DNA of 64,000 bases, taken from NCBI GenBank assembly GCA_028704555.1, contig JAQWFD010000002.1, positions 113,242 to 177,241 on the forward strand. Reading direction: 5' to 3'. This stretch comes from Desulfobacterales bacterium (lineage in GTDB: Bacteria; Desulfobacterota; Desulfobacteria; Desulfobacterales; JAQWFD01). The number at the start of each line of letters is the position of its first letter. Position 1 is the first letter of the stretch. This document shows, piece after piece, positions 54,802 through 64,000 of the stretch. The translations under genes and the position numbers were made by a program. Under the pieces are notes generated by a model. It made no database searches, was not told the origin of the DNA, and saw only the letters and a list, made by a program, of their open reading frames with translations.

Positions 54802-57468
54802 ATGAATTCAAATCTGCTCGAGAAGGGTTACGAATCACATGATGTCGAAAAGCGCTGGTATGATTACTGGCAGCAGCAGGGACTGTTTGATGCCGGTGAA
54901 TCGGATTCACGGAAATATTTTTCGATTGTAATTCCCCCTCCCAATGTTACCGGCGTTCTGCATATGGGCCATGCGTTGAATATTACCCTGCAGGATATCC
55001 TTTGCCGTTACATGAGACTTCGTGGACATAACGTCCTGTGGATGCCCGGAACAGATCATGCCGGTATAGCCACACAAAACGTGGTCGAAAAAAAACTCGC
55101 CAGTGAAGGACGGAACCGTGATCAACTCGGCAGAGAAAATTTTGTAGAGGAAGTATGGAAATGGCGGGAAGAATCCGGCAGCGCCATTATCAATCAGCTC
55201 AAACGCCTGGGCGCATCATGTGACTGGAAACGGGAACGGTTCACCATGGATGAAGGGCTGTCACGGGCCGTGCGCAAAGTATTCGTTCAGCTGTATCAGG
55301 AAGGCCTGATCTACCGCGGCAGCTATATTATCAACTGGTGCCCCAGGTGCCAGACCGCCCTGTCAGATCTGGAAGTCGAACACGAAGAACTCGACGGGAA
55401 TCTGTATTATGTCCGGTATCCTTTCCCCGGAAATTCAGAGGGGCTGGTGATTGCAACCACCCGGCCGGAAACCCTGCTCGGGGATACGGCCGTAGCGGTC
55501 AATCCTGATGACGAGCGGTACCAGAACACCGCATCCGATCAGGTGATCCTTCCCCTCGTCAACCGCGAAATTCCGATTATCCGGGACACATATGTTGACA
55601 TGTCATTTGGGACCGGCGCCCTGAAAATAACCCCGGCCCATGATCCCAACGACTTTGAAATCGGCATGCGGCACAAACTGCCCAGTATCAAGGTCATCGG
55701 CGAAGATGGCAAAATGACAGCAGATGCCGGAATTTACGAAGGAATGGATCGTTTCGAATGCCGAAAAGCAGTGATAAAAGCCCTCGAAGATGCGGGTCTT
55801 CTGCTGAAAATTGAACCGATCAAACACGCGGTTGGCCACTGCTACCGCTGCAAAACCATTGTGGAGCCCAATTTGTCAACGCAATGGTTTGTCAAAGTCA
55901 AACCTCTGGCTGAAAAAGCGATCGAAGCCGTTCAAAACGGAACCACCACCATTGTTCCCGGCATGTGGGCCAACACCTATTTCGACTGGATGAATAACAT
56001 CAAGGACTGGTGTATATCCCGACAGATATGGTGGGGTCACCAGATACCGGTCTGGACCTGCGAGGACTGTCAGGAAGTCATCTGCAGCACGGAGACACCG
56101 ACCCAATGTACCCGATGCGGCGGCACCCGCCTGATCCAGGAAACCGATGTGCTCGACACCTGGTTCAGTTCTGCGCTGTGGCCGTTTTCCACGATGGGAT
56201 GGCCCGATCAGACGCAGCTGCTCAAAAAATATTACCCCACATCCGTTCTGGTTACCGGATTTGACATCCTGTTTTTCTGGGTTGCCAGAATGATGATGAT
56301 GGGCATCCATTTCATGGGCGAGGTGCCGTTCAAAACGGTATATGTCCATGCGCTGGTTCGGGATGAAAACGGTCAGAAGATGAGCAAATCCAAAGGAAAT
56401 GTGATCGATCCTCTGACCATTATCGACCAGTACGGCACTGATGCATTCCGGTATACCCTGGCTGCATTTGCGGCTCAGGGCAGGGACATCAAAATGTCGG
56501 AACAGCGGGTAGAGGGCTACCGTCATTTCGTCAACAAACTGTGGAATGCCGCCCGGTTTTCCCTGATGCACATAAAAACCGGTTTCGACCGGATTGACGA
56601 GCAGCATATCTCTCTTCCGGACCGGTGGATCTTATCCCGCCTGCACCAGGTCACAGACGATGTTGCCGATGCGCTGGATACCTACCGGTTTAACGATGCC
56701 GCCGGCGCCCTGTACCAGTTTGTCTGGCATGAACTGTGTGACTGGTACCTGGAGGCCATTAAACCCGCTCTGTACGGCAATTACGGGGCAGACTGCCAGC
56801 ATGCCACCACAGGCGCATTATGGCATGTGCTGAAAGACACGCTGGTTTTACTGCATTCGTTCATGCCCTTTGTTACCGAAGAAATCTGGCAGAAACTGCC
56901 CGGAACTCAAAACTCCATCATGAAGGCCGCGTTTCCTTCCGATGGCTTTGAATGTTCAGGCATCCGCAAAGATACGGAAGCGGAAACCGCCATGCAGCTG
57001 GTCATGGACATTATTTCCAGCATCCGGAATATTCGTGGCGAAATGAATATTTCCCCCTCTCAATTGCTGAGGGCCTCTGTGCATGCATCCGACAATGCGG
57101 TTCGAAACACCATTGAAACCTATCAGAGCATTATCGTTCATCTGGCGCGGCTGGAATCTTTTTCCGTAGTTGAATCCGGAGACCGTCCCAAGTCAGCGGC
57201 CACCTCGATTATCAAGGGTGCGGTCGTCTTTGTTCCGCTGGAAGGCATCATTGATTTTGGGAAAGAGACGGTCCGGCTGGAAAAGGAACTGAACAAGCTC
57301 AATAAAGAACTCAACTCGCTGTCCAGAAAACTGATCAATGAAGATTTTTTAAAAAAAGCGCCGGAAGAGGTCGTTGAAAAAGTCAAGGATCAGCATAAGC
57401 TTCTGGTGGAAAAGCAGCATAAACTCGAAGCCAATCTGGAAAAAATCACCGGGCTTCAAGAAGAATAG
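54802..57468 (+). CDS. valS: valyl-tRNA synthetase
   Basis: An 888-residue class I aminoacyl-tRNA synthetase charging tRNA-Val. HMGH (HIGH signature) in PNVTGVLHMGHALN near residue 47, PGTDHAGIATQ, an editing domain with TTRPETLLGDTAVAV, and KMSKSKGN (KMSKS). A C-terminal coiled coil (VRLEKELNKLNKELNSLS) is the usual ValRS arm. Start ATG 54802 with AAGGAG upstream. Complete. nadC follows 57 nt after. Confidence 0.97.
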   Translation: MNSNLLEKGYESHDVEKRWYDYWQQQGLFDAGESDSRKYFSIVIPPPNVTGVLHMGHALNITLQDILCRYMRLRGHNVLWMPGTDHAGIATQNVVEKKLASEGRNRDQLGRENFVEEVWKWREESGSAIINQLKRLGASCDWKRERFTMDEGLSRAVRKVFVQLYQEGLIYRGSYIINWCPRCQTALSDLEVEHEELDGNLYYVRYPFPGNSEGLVIATTRPETLLGDTAVAVNPDDERYQNTASDQVILPLVNREIPIIRDTYVDMSFGTGALKITPAHDPNDFEIGMRHKLPSIKVIGEDGKMTADAGIYEGMDRFECRKAVIKALEDAGLLLKIEPIKHAVGHCYRCKTIVEPNLSTQWFVKVKPLAEKAIEAVQNGTTTIVPGMWANTYFDWMNNIKDWCISRQIWWGHQIPVWTCEDCQEVICSTETPTQCTRCGGTRLIQETDVLDTWFSSALWPFSTMGWPDQTQLLKKYYPTSVLVTGFDILFFWVARMMMMGIHFMGEVPFKTVYVHALVRDENGQKMSKSKGNVIDPLTIIDQYGTDAFRYTLAAFAAQGRDIKMSEQRVEGYRHFVNKLWNAARFSLMHIKTGFDRIDEQHISLPDRWILSRLHQVTDDVADALDTYRFNDAAGALYQFVWHELCDWYLEAIKPALYGNYGADCQHATTGALWHVLKDTLVLLHSFMPFVTEEIWQKLPGTQNSIMKAAFPSDGFECSGIRKDTEAETAMQLVMDIISSIRNIRGEMNISPSQLLRASVHASDNAVRNTIETYQSIIVHLARLESFSVVESGDRPKSAATSIIKGAVVFVPLEGIIDFGKETVRLEKELNKLNKELNSLSRKLINEDFLKKAPEEVVEKVKDQHKLLVEKQHKLEANLEKITGLQEE

Positions 57469-57525
57469 GCCGTTATATGCGGCCCGGTTTACCATACCAT
57501 CGATAACCCATGGGGATTTTACGAC

Positions 57526-58374
57526 ATGATACTGCATGACATAACGCATTTGATCGATATCGCATTAAAGGAGGATATCGGTTCCGGAGATATCACCACC
57601 GACAATCTCGTTGCGCCGGAACTCAAGGGTAAGGGCCGGATGGTTGCAAAGGAATCCATGATTCTGGCCGGTCTGGATATCGCAAAGCAGGTTTTTCTAC
57701 ACCTTCAGCCAGACACCGTATTTCGATCCGGATTCAGTGATGGCGATATTATACGCGCCGGGGACATTCTGCTTGAGATTGAAGGACAGCTGCGCACCCT
57801 TCTGATAGGAGAACGCACCGCCCTGAATTTTCTTCAACGGATGTCCGGCATTTCCACCAACGTCCGCTCATATGTAAACGCCCTGTCCGCTTCAAAGGTT
57901 CGCCTGGTCGATACACGGAAAACCACCCCGGGATGGCGAACGCTTGAAAAATATGCCGTTCGTGTAGGCGGAGGATATAATCACCGGATAGGCCTTTATG
58001 ACGGCATCCTGATAAAGGACAATCATATTGCCGTCAGTGGCGGCATTACCAACGCCGTCAGCCGTATCCGGAAAAAATGTACGCATCTGTTAAAAATCGA
58101 GGTTGAAACAACCAACCTGACGGAGGTGCAGGAAGCGCTGGATACGAAGGTTGAGGTTATCATGCTGGACAACATGACCGTCAACCAGATTAAAGAAGCG
58201 GTCCGCCTCATTGGGGGCAGGGCACTTGTTGAAGTATCCGGCGGGGTTACGCTCGAGGCTCTGGCCGCACTTGCCGATACCGGCATCGACATCATTTCCT
58301 CAGGCGCCCTGACCCACTCGGCCCGAAGCATGGATATCAGCATGTCGATCGATCCGCTGGACGAACCTTCATAG
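57526..58374 (+). CDS. nadC: quinolinate phosphoribosyltransferase
   Basis: A 282-residue enzyme of NAD synthesis, turning quinolinate and PRPP into nicotinate mononucleotide, CO2 and PPi. Seen: ALKEDIGSGDITTD, GERTALNFLQRMSGIST, DTRKTTPGWRTLEKYAVRVGGG (active site), IKDNHI, IEVETTNL, VEVIMLDNM and LVEVSGGVTL. Complete, normal length. Likely cotranscribed with valS. Confidence 0.97.
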   Translation: MILHDITHLIDIALKEDIGSGDITTDNLVAPELKGKGRMVAKESMILAGLDIAKQVFLHLQPDTVFRSGFSDGDIIRAGDILLEIEGQLRTLLIGERTALNFLQRMSGISTNVRSYVNALSASKVRLVDTRKTTPGWRTLEKYAVRVGGGYNHRIGLYDGILIKDNHIAVSGGITNAVSRIRKKCTHLLKIEVETTNLTEVQEALDTKVEVIMLDNMTVNQIKEAVRLIGGRALVEVSGGVTLEALAALADTGIDIISSGALTHSARSMDISMSIDPLDEPS

Positions 58375-58502
58375 CGGATACCCGATCCATCCGTTTCGAA
58401 AACGACATTAAAACAGGTTGCCATCCCCTCTGTTTTTTTATTACAACAGAATCAGAGGGAGCCTTTATGGCCTGAATCCTTTAGCTGCCGTTAAAAAAAC
58501 TT

Positions 58503-59474
58503 ATGATACCGGTTCGAGACACCATCCCGTCCAAAACCTATCCTGTCGTCACCCACGCCCTTATCGGTCTGAATGTCCTGTTTTTTCTGATCGAAATAGG
58601 GCAAAGGGGCGATATGGATGTGTTCATTTATACTTATGGCCTTGTTCCGGCCCGGTACGCCGTGCCCCGGATTTCCGCCTACTTTTCAATGTCTCAGCAG
58701 GCTTTTTCCCTGATTTCATTCATGTTTCTCCACGGCGGCTTCTGGCATCTGCTCGGAAACATGTGGTCGTTATATATTTTCGGCGACAACGTCGAAGATC
58801 ATCTCGGCCCCGTGCGGTATCTCCTGTTTTACCTGCTTTGCGGCATCAGTTCAGGACTGGTTCACCTGATGTTCAATCTTCATTCCAATATCCCCACGAT
58901 CGGAGCCAGTGGCGCCATTGCCGGGGTGATGGGTGCCTATTTCATTCTTCACCCGAATTCAAAGATACTGACGCTGATCCCGATTTTCTTTATTCCGTAT
59001 TTCGTTGAAATTCCGGCTTTTTTCTTTCTGGGGCTATGGTTTGTCCTTCAATTTATTCAGGCTGCCGGAAGTCATGCGAATGCCAGCGGTATCGCCTGGT
59101 GGGCCCATATCGGCGGATTTATTTTCGGCATCGTTTTTCTGAAACTGATGCAACCGGCCGCCGGCGCAAAGGCCACGGAACGCATGCAGAAATTTACCCT
59201 CAAAAAAACATCCCCCCGGCTGCAGGTGATCCGGCCGGCAGGATATGGCACTGAGCCCCATCTTTATGGAACGCTCACAATTACCCGTCACGAAGCATTT
59301 ACCGGAACTCATAAACTGATCAATATTCCATGGGGCTTTCAGAAACGACTTTTCCGGGTGGCTATTCCACCGGGAATCAAGGAAGGAAATGTGCTGAGAC
59401 TGGAAGGAATGGGAAAAATCGTCCGGGACGATGCCAGAGGTGATCTGCTCCTGAAAGTGACCATACGGCCATGA
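58503..59474 (+). CDS. rhomboid protease fused to a DnaJ C-terminal-like domain
   Basis: A 323-residue protein. The rhomboid part (1-215) has six hydrophobic helices, the catalytic Ser137 in GASGAIAG and His202 in AHIGG, plus GGFWHLLGNMW (L1/TM2). After a basic linker (about 215-245) comes a soluble part with LTITRHEAFTGTHKLINIPWG (in pieces), VAIPPGIKEGNVLRLEGMGK and GDLLLKVTIRP, which closely resembles the substrate-binding C-terminal domain of DnaJ. Rhomboids cut membrane proteins; the tail may present or chaperone cytosolic parts. No clear ribosome site. Confidence 0.85.
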   Translation: MIPVRDTIPSKTYPVVTHALIGLNVLFFLIEIGQRGDMDVFIYTYGLVPARYAVPRISAYFSMSQQAFSLISFMFLHGGFWHLLGNMWSLYIFGDNVEDHLGPVRYLLFYLLCGISSGLVHLMFNLHSNIPTIGASGAIAGVMGAYFILHPNSKILTLIPIFFIPYFVEIPAFFFLGLWFVLQFIQAAGSHANASGIAWWAHIGGFIFGIVFLKLMQPAAGAKATERMQKFTLKKTSPRLQVIRPAGYGTEPHLYGTLTITRHEAFTGTHKLINIPWGFQKRLFRVAIPPGIKEGNVLRLEGMGKIVRDDARGDLLLKVTIRP

Positions 59475-59521
59475 GAGGCTCGGCAAAGGCCCAACAGCTG
59501 AAAATCAGATCCGTAGCCCAT

Positions 59522-60436
59522 CTATCGCAGAACCAGTTCAAATGATCTGACTTTTTCGACGGGCCAATAAGACTTTTTCGATTGGGCCAGCCCCGGAAGA
59601 TTCATATCACTTTCCTTATTCAGCCGGGTATAGCCCTTGAACAGCTCTCTGACGCACAGGTTATCGAGAAATTGATAAAGGCCCCTGATATGTTGATACG
59701 CCTTCTGAAAATGCATCACGCCCATGTCATCTGTCAGGTATGCGGCAACGACAAAGGCGCTCACATCTCCGTCTACCCGGACCAGAAGACCTTCGACGCC
59801 CAGAATGTCGATATTTTCAAGCGTATTTGACACCGCCTGTTTTTCACAGGTAAAGTCTTCATCCCGTTCAATGTGGCAATCACGACTTTCGCACCATTTT
59901 TTCAAAAAATCCAGACATTCACCGGCAACTGAAGGGGAAATTTTCTCAACCGACACCCTGTTTTTGCTCAGGTACGCCCGATCAAACTGATGAATCAGAT
60001 TTCGTTTTTTGGCATACCGGTTGCCTTTGAGCTCAGCCAGGTCCTCTGTCAGATAGACATAGTCATCAAAATGGGGTTGCGGCCTGACAGTAAAATAAGA
60101 TTCGACGCTGGATATCCCGCAAGCTTCTATATAGTGATCCGGCACAAACCAGTAGGATTGAATGCCAGCATCCTGAGCCAGATCCCGCAGTTTATCCGGT
60201 GAAAACTCCAGGCTGGGAGAAATGGGCAGGATCAGATGACGATCCTGAGGCCGGGAAGGATATTCGGCATAAACATAGAGAATATCTCCATCCGTTGCGC
60301 CATAAATCTGGTATACGTCATTGCTCCAGACCAGAAGAGAGGACAGCGAATAGACACAAAGCCTGTATTTCTGATGGTTGAAAAACCGTTTTAAGTCCGG
60401 GTAATCCAAGGGGGTAATCTGTTTAAAGTTCATCAT
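59522..60436 (-). CDS. DUF2156 (GNAT-fold) protein
   Basis: A 304-residue protein of the DUF2156 type, related to the C-terminal domain of phosphatidylglycerol lysyltransferases. Seen: FNHQKYRLCVYSLSSLLVW, YVYLTEDLAELKGNRYAKKRNLI, HFQKAYQHIRGLYQFLDN, then YTRLNKESDMNLPGL and KKSYWPVEK. No membrane segments, so soluble. Substrate unknown. Its start overlaps the upstream GNAT gene by 14 nt. Confidence 0.82.
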   Translation of the reverse strand: MMNFKQITPLDYPDLKRFFNHQKYRLCVYSLSSLLVWSNDVYQIYGATDGDILYVYAEYPSRPQDRHLILPISPSLEFSPDKLRDLAQDAGIQSYWFVPDHYIEACGISSVESYFTVRPQPHFDDYVYLTEDLAELKGNRYAKKRNLIHQFDRAYLSKNRVSVEKISPSVAGECLDFLKKWCESRDCHIERDEDFTCEKQAVSNTLENIDILGVEGLLVRVDGDVSAFVVAAYLTDDMGVMHFQKAYQHIRGLYQFLDNLCVRELFKGYTRLNKESDMNLPGLAQSKKSYWPVEKVRSFELVLR

Positions 60437-60851
60437 TGATTAACATCGGCAGTGCATTCTTCATTTGTTTAAATCCAATTTTTTTGTAAAAGTCACAACT
60501 CCCCCGCTCGGCAATCAAGCCAATCCAGCATATACCATCGTTGCGAAGACGATCAACGAGTTTCTCGACGATTCGGGTACCGATATCTTGTCCCCTGAAT
60601 GCGGGATGAACCGTCACATCCTGAATATACGCATCGCTGGCCCGGTCACTGATGGCTCTGCCCATGGCAATGATATTTCCATCCATCACCGCCGCCAGAA
60701 AGCAGTGGCTTCCGGATACGAGACGCGCCACCAGCTCAGAATCATCCGGCTGGTGTTCACCCCACCACCCGGCGGATCGATACAGGCCGGTTATCTGCTG
60801 AAGCTGCATCAGGGAGGGTTGATCAAGAAACACGAACACAGGCATCGTCAT
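60423..60851 (-). CDS. GNAT-family N-acetyltransferase
   Basis: A 142-residue acetyltransferase: IQDVTVHPAFRGQDIGTRIVEKLVD holds the acetyl-CoA pyrophosphate loop (RGQDIG), and GSCDFYKKIGFKQ is the usual C-terminal motif. Start overlaps the response regulator stop (TAATG) and its end overlaps the DUF2156 gene, giving a three-gene operon. Substrate unknown. Confidence 0.88.
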   Translation of the reverse strand: MTMPVFVFLDQPSLMQLQQITGLYRSAGWWGEHQPDDSELVARLVSGSHCFLAAVMDGNIIAMGRAISDRASDAYIQDVTVHPAFRGQDIGTRIVEKLVDRLRNDGICWIGLIAERGSCDFYKKIGFKQMKNALPMLINDEL

Positions 60852-61774
60852 TACTCGTGAGACAGGGTTTCATCCGCATACAGGCAGGAAACTCGATTTC
60901 GCCCCTGTTGTTTGGAAAGATACATGGCTTTGTCGGTTCGTTTGACAAACGTTGATAATTTTTCTTTTTCATTGTATTCCGTCACGCCGATACTGATGGT
61001 AACGGTAACCAGATCACCGTTATCCGTGATAAACGGCTCATTTCCCATGCTTGTCCGAATGCGCTGAGCCACGGCCTTGGCCTCAACCGCGTTGGTTTCC
61101 GGTAAAATGACCGTGAATTCCTCACCCCCGTAGCGGTATGCGGAATCATTGGTTCTCAGGCAGGAGCGGATGATTTCGCCCAGGCGAATCAGGACCTTGT
61201 CTCCGGCCAGATGTCCGTACGTATCATTGAACTGCTTAAAATAATCGATATCCATGAGCATCAAGGCGATTTCGTGATGATAGCGGACGGACCGGTCAAT
61301 CTCCGATTCCAGGTGATCATAAAAGCACCGGGAATTATAAAGACTGGTCAGGCCATCGGTGATCGCCAGTTTTTCAAGTTTCCGCATCATCTGGCTCCGT
61401 TCCTGGGCAATGTGCCGTTCCTTGATCACCCGTTTCAACCGAAGCAGCAGCTCTTCAAAGCGGACCGGTTTAAACACAAAATCACTGGCGCCCTTATTGA
61501 TGGCCTCCTCATACGAATAATCATCACTGTAGCCGGTCATTACAATCACGTCAGAATCGTAGTCCCGCTTGATCATGGCAGTCAGCTCCAGACCATCTAA
61601 CACGGGCAGCACAATATCGGTAATGACCACATGGATATTCTTTTTCTTCAATATTTCAATAGCCTCTTCCGCACTGGCGGCAGTCATGCAGCGATATCCT
61701 GACAAGCCGATAAACTCGTTCATGGAATCTCTGATGGCGGAATCATCATCAACGATTAAAATATCTGTAATCAT
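60851..61774 (-). CDS. response regulator with GGDEF output
   Basis: A 307-residue probable diguanylate cyclase. Receiver: IVDDDS, phospho-acceptor in VVITDIVLPV, MTGYS and VFKPV. GGDEF domain: MDIDYFKQFNDTYGH, RYGGEEF and an I-site R-T-N-D five residues upstream, so product inhibition is expected. First gene of the operon with GNAT and DUF2156. Similar in plan to the regulator at 11746 but with a different linker. Confidence 0.92.
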   Translation of the reverse strand: MITDILIVDDDSAIRDSMNEFIGLSGYRCMTAASAEEAIEILKKKNIHVVITDIVLPVLDGLELTAMIKRDYDSDVIVMTGYSDDYSYEEAINKGASDFVFKPVRFEELLLRLKRVIKERHIAQERSQMMRKLEKLAITDGLTSLYNSRCFYDHLESEIDRSVRYHHEIALMLMDIDYFKQFNDTYGHLAGDKVLIRLGEIIRSCLRTNDSAYRYGGEEFTVILPETNAVEAKAVAQRIRTSMGNEPFITDNGDLVTVTISIGVTEYNEKEKLSTFVKRTDKAMYLSKQQGRNRVSCLYADETLSHE

Positions 61775-61983
61775 TTTTGATTGTCCATTTCCCGCAATTA
61801 CGTTATAAGATCTGATTCGGCTGAAATACTGCAGAAGATAATTGACATAATGACCGAAAATCTTGGAAAAGTAGCCTTTTTTTTATTCCAATATACTGAT
61901 AAAATAAAATTCATGTCAATCAGTTTTGCAGCGTCACTTATAAAGTCAACCCCATACGTTTATACTAAAACACATGTCTGCCA

Positions 61984-63780
61984 ATGAAACACATACGAAA
62001 TTTCAGCATTATCGCCCATATTGATCACGGGAAGTCCACCCTGTCTGACCGGCTGATTCAGCATACCCACATGGTTTCGGATCGCGATTTTCAGGATCAG
62101 ATTCTGGACACCATGGATATCGAGCGTGAAAGGGGAATCACCATCAAAAGTCAGACCATCTGCCTGCCGTATACGGCCAGGGACGGTCAGACCTATTTTC
62201 TCAACCTGATCGATACCCCCGGACACGTGGACTTTTCCTATGAAGTATCCCGGGCGCTTGCCTCCTGCGAAGGGGCGCTGCTTCTTATCGATGCCAGCCA
62301 GGGCGTTGAAGCCCAGACACTGGCCAATCTGTACCTGGCCATGGAGCATGAGCTTGCAGTCATCCCTGTCATCAACAAAATCGATCTGCCTTCCGCAGAT
62401 ATTGAACGGGTAAAAGCCCAGATTGAAGAGGATCTCGGACTGGACCCGGAAACGGCGCTTTTAACGTCCGCAAAGACCGGGATCGGTATCGAGGAGGTTC
62501 TGGAAACCGTTGTCCGGAAACTTCCAGCGCCAACCGGTGATCCGGACAAGCCGTTGAAAGCACTGATTTTTGATTCAAATTACGATCCATTCAGGGGCAC
62601 CATCGTTCACTTTCGAGTCATTGACGGACGGATCAAGGCCGGTGACCTCGTTTCCTTCATGTGGAATCAGGCCGCCTACCGGGTCGAAGAGGTGGGTATT
62701 TTTCAGATCAAACGGGTGCCTCAAAAGCAACTGTCCGCCGGCCAGGTAGGTTATATGATTGCCGGAATCAAAACGGTCAGTGATACCCGGGTCGGCGATA
62801 CCATCACCCTGAAGAAGGCACCGTGCGACACCCCGATGCCCGGATTCAAGGAAGCAAAGCCCGTTGTGTTTTCATCGATTTATCCCATCGCATCCGACGG
62901 ATACGAAGAGCTGGCCATCGCTATAGAAAAGCTCACCCTCAACGATTCTTCACTGATTTATGAAAAAGATTCCTCGGTCGCGCTCGGTTTTGGATTCCGA
63001 TGCGGTTTTCTGGGTCTGCTTCATCTCGAAGTCGTTCAGGAGCGTCTCGAGCGCGAATACGACCTGTCGCTGATCCTGACGGCCCCATCAGTCAGATACC
63101 AGCTGATAATGAATGACGGCAGCGAGCTGACCATCGATAATCCCGCCCTGTATCCGGATCCTGCAAGCATTGCAAAAGCCCTGGAGCCCTTTATCCGGGC
63201 CGCCATTATTTTACCCGACCGGTATATGGGAGTTGTCATGAAACTGTGTCTGGACCGGCGCGGCATCAATAAAAACTATCAGTATCTGACCAGCAACCGG
63301 CTGGAGATGATATTTGAACTGCCGCTGGCGGAGGTGATCTACGATTTTTATGACAAGCTCAAGAGCGTCACTCAGGGATACGGTTCATTTGATTACGAGA
63401 TCATCGACTACCGGGAAACCGATCTGGTGAAACTGGATATTCTGATCAACGGGGATCGGGTCGATGCCTTATCTCAACTGGTCCATGAAGACCGGGCAGT
63501 TGAACGGGGCCGCCTTGCCTGTGAAAAGCTCAAGGAGGAAATCCCGCGCCAGATGTTTAAAATCGCCATCCAGGGCGCCATTGGTTCAAAAGTGATCGCC
63601 CGCACCACTGTTTCGGCATTCCGAAAAGACGTAACCGCCAAATGCTATGGCGGAGATATCAGCCGGAAACGCAAGCTATTGGAAAAACAGAAAAAAGGAA
63701 AAAAACGAATGAAGATGGTCGGCAAGGTAATGATTCCACAGTCGGCTTTCCTGTCTGTTCTGAAGACCGATACGGATTAG
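61984..63780 (+). CDS. lepA: elongation factor 4 (LepA)
   Basis: A 598-residue translational GTPase that promotes back-translocation or ribosome maturation. G motifs: AHIDHGKST (G1), [11 protein letters not shown] (G2), DTPGHVDF (G3), NKIDLPSA (G4) and SAKTGIG (G5). The LepA-specific C-terminus ([20 protein letters not shown] type) is present, ending LKTDTD. Complete. No strong ribosome site before the ATG. Confidence 0.97.
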   Translation: MKHIRNFSIIAHIDHGKSTLSDRLIQHTHMVSDRDFQDQILDTMDIERERGITIKSQTICLPYTARDGQTYFLNLIDTPGHVDFSYEVSRALASCEGALLLIDASQGVEAQTLANLYLAMEHELAVIPVINKIDLPSADIERVKAQIEEDLGLDPETALLTSAKTGIGIEEVLETVVRKLPAPTGDPDKPLKALIFDSNYDPFRGTIVHFRVIDGRIKAGDLVSFMWNQAAYRVEEVGIFQIKRVPQKQLSAGQVGYMIAGIKTVSDTRVGDTITLKKAPCDTPMPGFKEAKPVVFSSIYPIASDGYEELAIAIEKLTLNDSSLIYEKDSSVALGFGFRCGFLGLLHLEVVQERLEREYDLSLILTAPSVRYQLIMNDGSELTIDNPALYPDPASIAKALEPFIRAAIILPDRYMGVVMKLCLDRRGINKNYQYLTSNRLEMIFELPLAEVIYDFYDKLKSVTQGYGSFDYEIIDYRETDLVKLDILINGDRVDALSQLVHEDRAVERGRLACEKLKEEIPRQMFKIAIQGAIGSKVIARTTVSAFRKDVTAKCYGGDISRKRKLLEKQKKGKKRMKMVGKVMIPQSAFLSVLKTDTD

Positions 63781-63894
63781 AAAGTCTTCCGTCGAGAGAC
63801 TTCCGTCTTGAGCCGTGAGCCTTTGGGACGGCTACCGCACAAATCATACCCGTAAATATTTCAGATCAAGATCTAAAGAAAAGTTGGAGGTACT

Positions 63895-64000
63895 ATGGGG
63901 AAAACGATTGCAGAAAAAATTTTTGATTCCCATTTCGTGGACAATCCCGCCGGCGACATTCATGTCATCCGCCTTGATGCGGTGTTCTGCCATGAGATCA
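63895..64000 (+). CDS. leuC: 3-isopropylmalate dehydratase large subunit (3' end outside window)
   Basis: The first 35 codons read MGKTIAEKIFDSHFVDNP... and VIRLDAVFCHEI, the N-terminus of the LeuC/aconitase-like family (hydro-lyase with a [4Fe-4S] cluster). TTGGAGG lies 4 nt before the ATG. Could also be a homologous dehydratase (homoaconitase type); the window ends too soon to say. Confidence 0.7.
   Translation, partial: MGKTIAEKIFDSHFVDNPAGDIHVIRLDAVFCHEI

Noticed and set aside
61847..61985. Clear promoter before lepA
   Set aside because: TTGACA and TATACT-like boxes exist but not at proper spacing.

Overview
The window looks like the chromosome of a Gram-negative, anaerobic, flagellated deltaproteobacterium (Desulfobacterota, probably Desulfobacteraceae-like). 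This is inferred from gene content: a fatty-acyl-CoA synthetase, a multiheme c-type cytochrome inside a chemotaxis operon, several PAS/HD-GYP/GGDEF regulators, and the style of the housekeeping genes. No database search was possible, so every family name rests on motifs read in the translated sequence.

Layout. (1) 1-3.9 kb: the 3' part of an AMP-forming acyl-CoA synthetase, convergent with a PAS/HD-GYP regulator whose receiver domain has lost its phospho-acceptor segment; mobile-element debris lies on either side. (2) 4.6-12.7 kb: a chemosensory operon, STAS - cheY - cheA - tetraheme cytochrome c - MCP - cheW - (cheD/cheB wreck) - response regulator/GGDEF. The MCP has a CxxCH heme-c motif in its periplasmic loop, so the operon probably senses redox state. 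Its adaptation genes are ruined or absent. (3) 12.8-17.2 kb: a PHP phosphoesterase, two little-known proteins, a fic pseudogene and a 254-bp MITE-like element with perfect 23-bp terminal inverted repeats.

(4) 17.35-52.34 kb: a ~35-kb genomic island inserted in the 3' end of a tRNA-Phe(GAA) gene. The intact tRNA is at the right edge (52298-52370, minus). A 47-nt copy of its 3' part marks the left edge, followed by a tyrosine integrase. Inside are nested inverted repeats (outer ~67 bp at 18.9/51.7 kb; inner ~380 bp at 22.0/47.4 kb), two integron-type gene cassettes with attC sites but no integron integrase, and a five-gene type III-like restriction-modification operon (SNF2 helicase, DUF4391, DinD-like protein, Mod, Res). 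There is also a satellite-like replication module (YagK/YfjJ-type protein, DUF3987 protein, HTH), a CobS/DUF3150/CobT-like/Cas4-like nuclease/ERF recombination module, a Rad50-like ATPase with zinc hook next to an Mrr-like nuclease, and several decayed genes and IS remnants. It reads as a defence and recombination island built by repeated insertion.

(5) 52.5-64 kb: ordinary chromosome, with a FliL-like membrane protein, rsmE, a conserved acidic protein, valS, nadC, a rhomboid protease fused to a DnaJ-C-like domain, a DUF2156 protein, a GNAT acetyltransferase, a second response regulator/GGDEF, lepA and the start of leuC.
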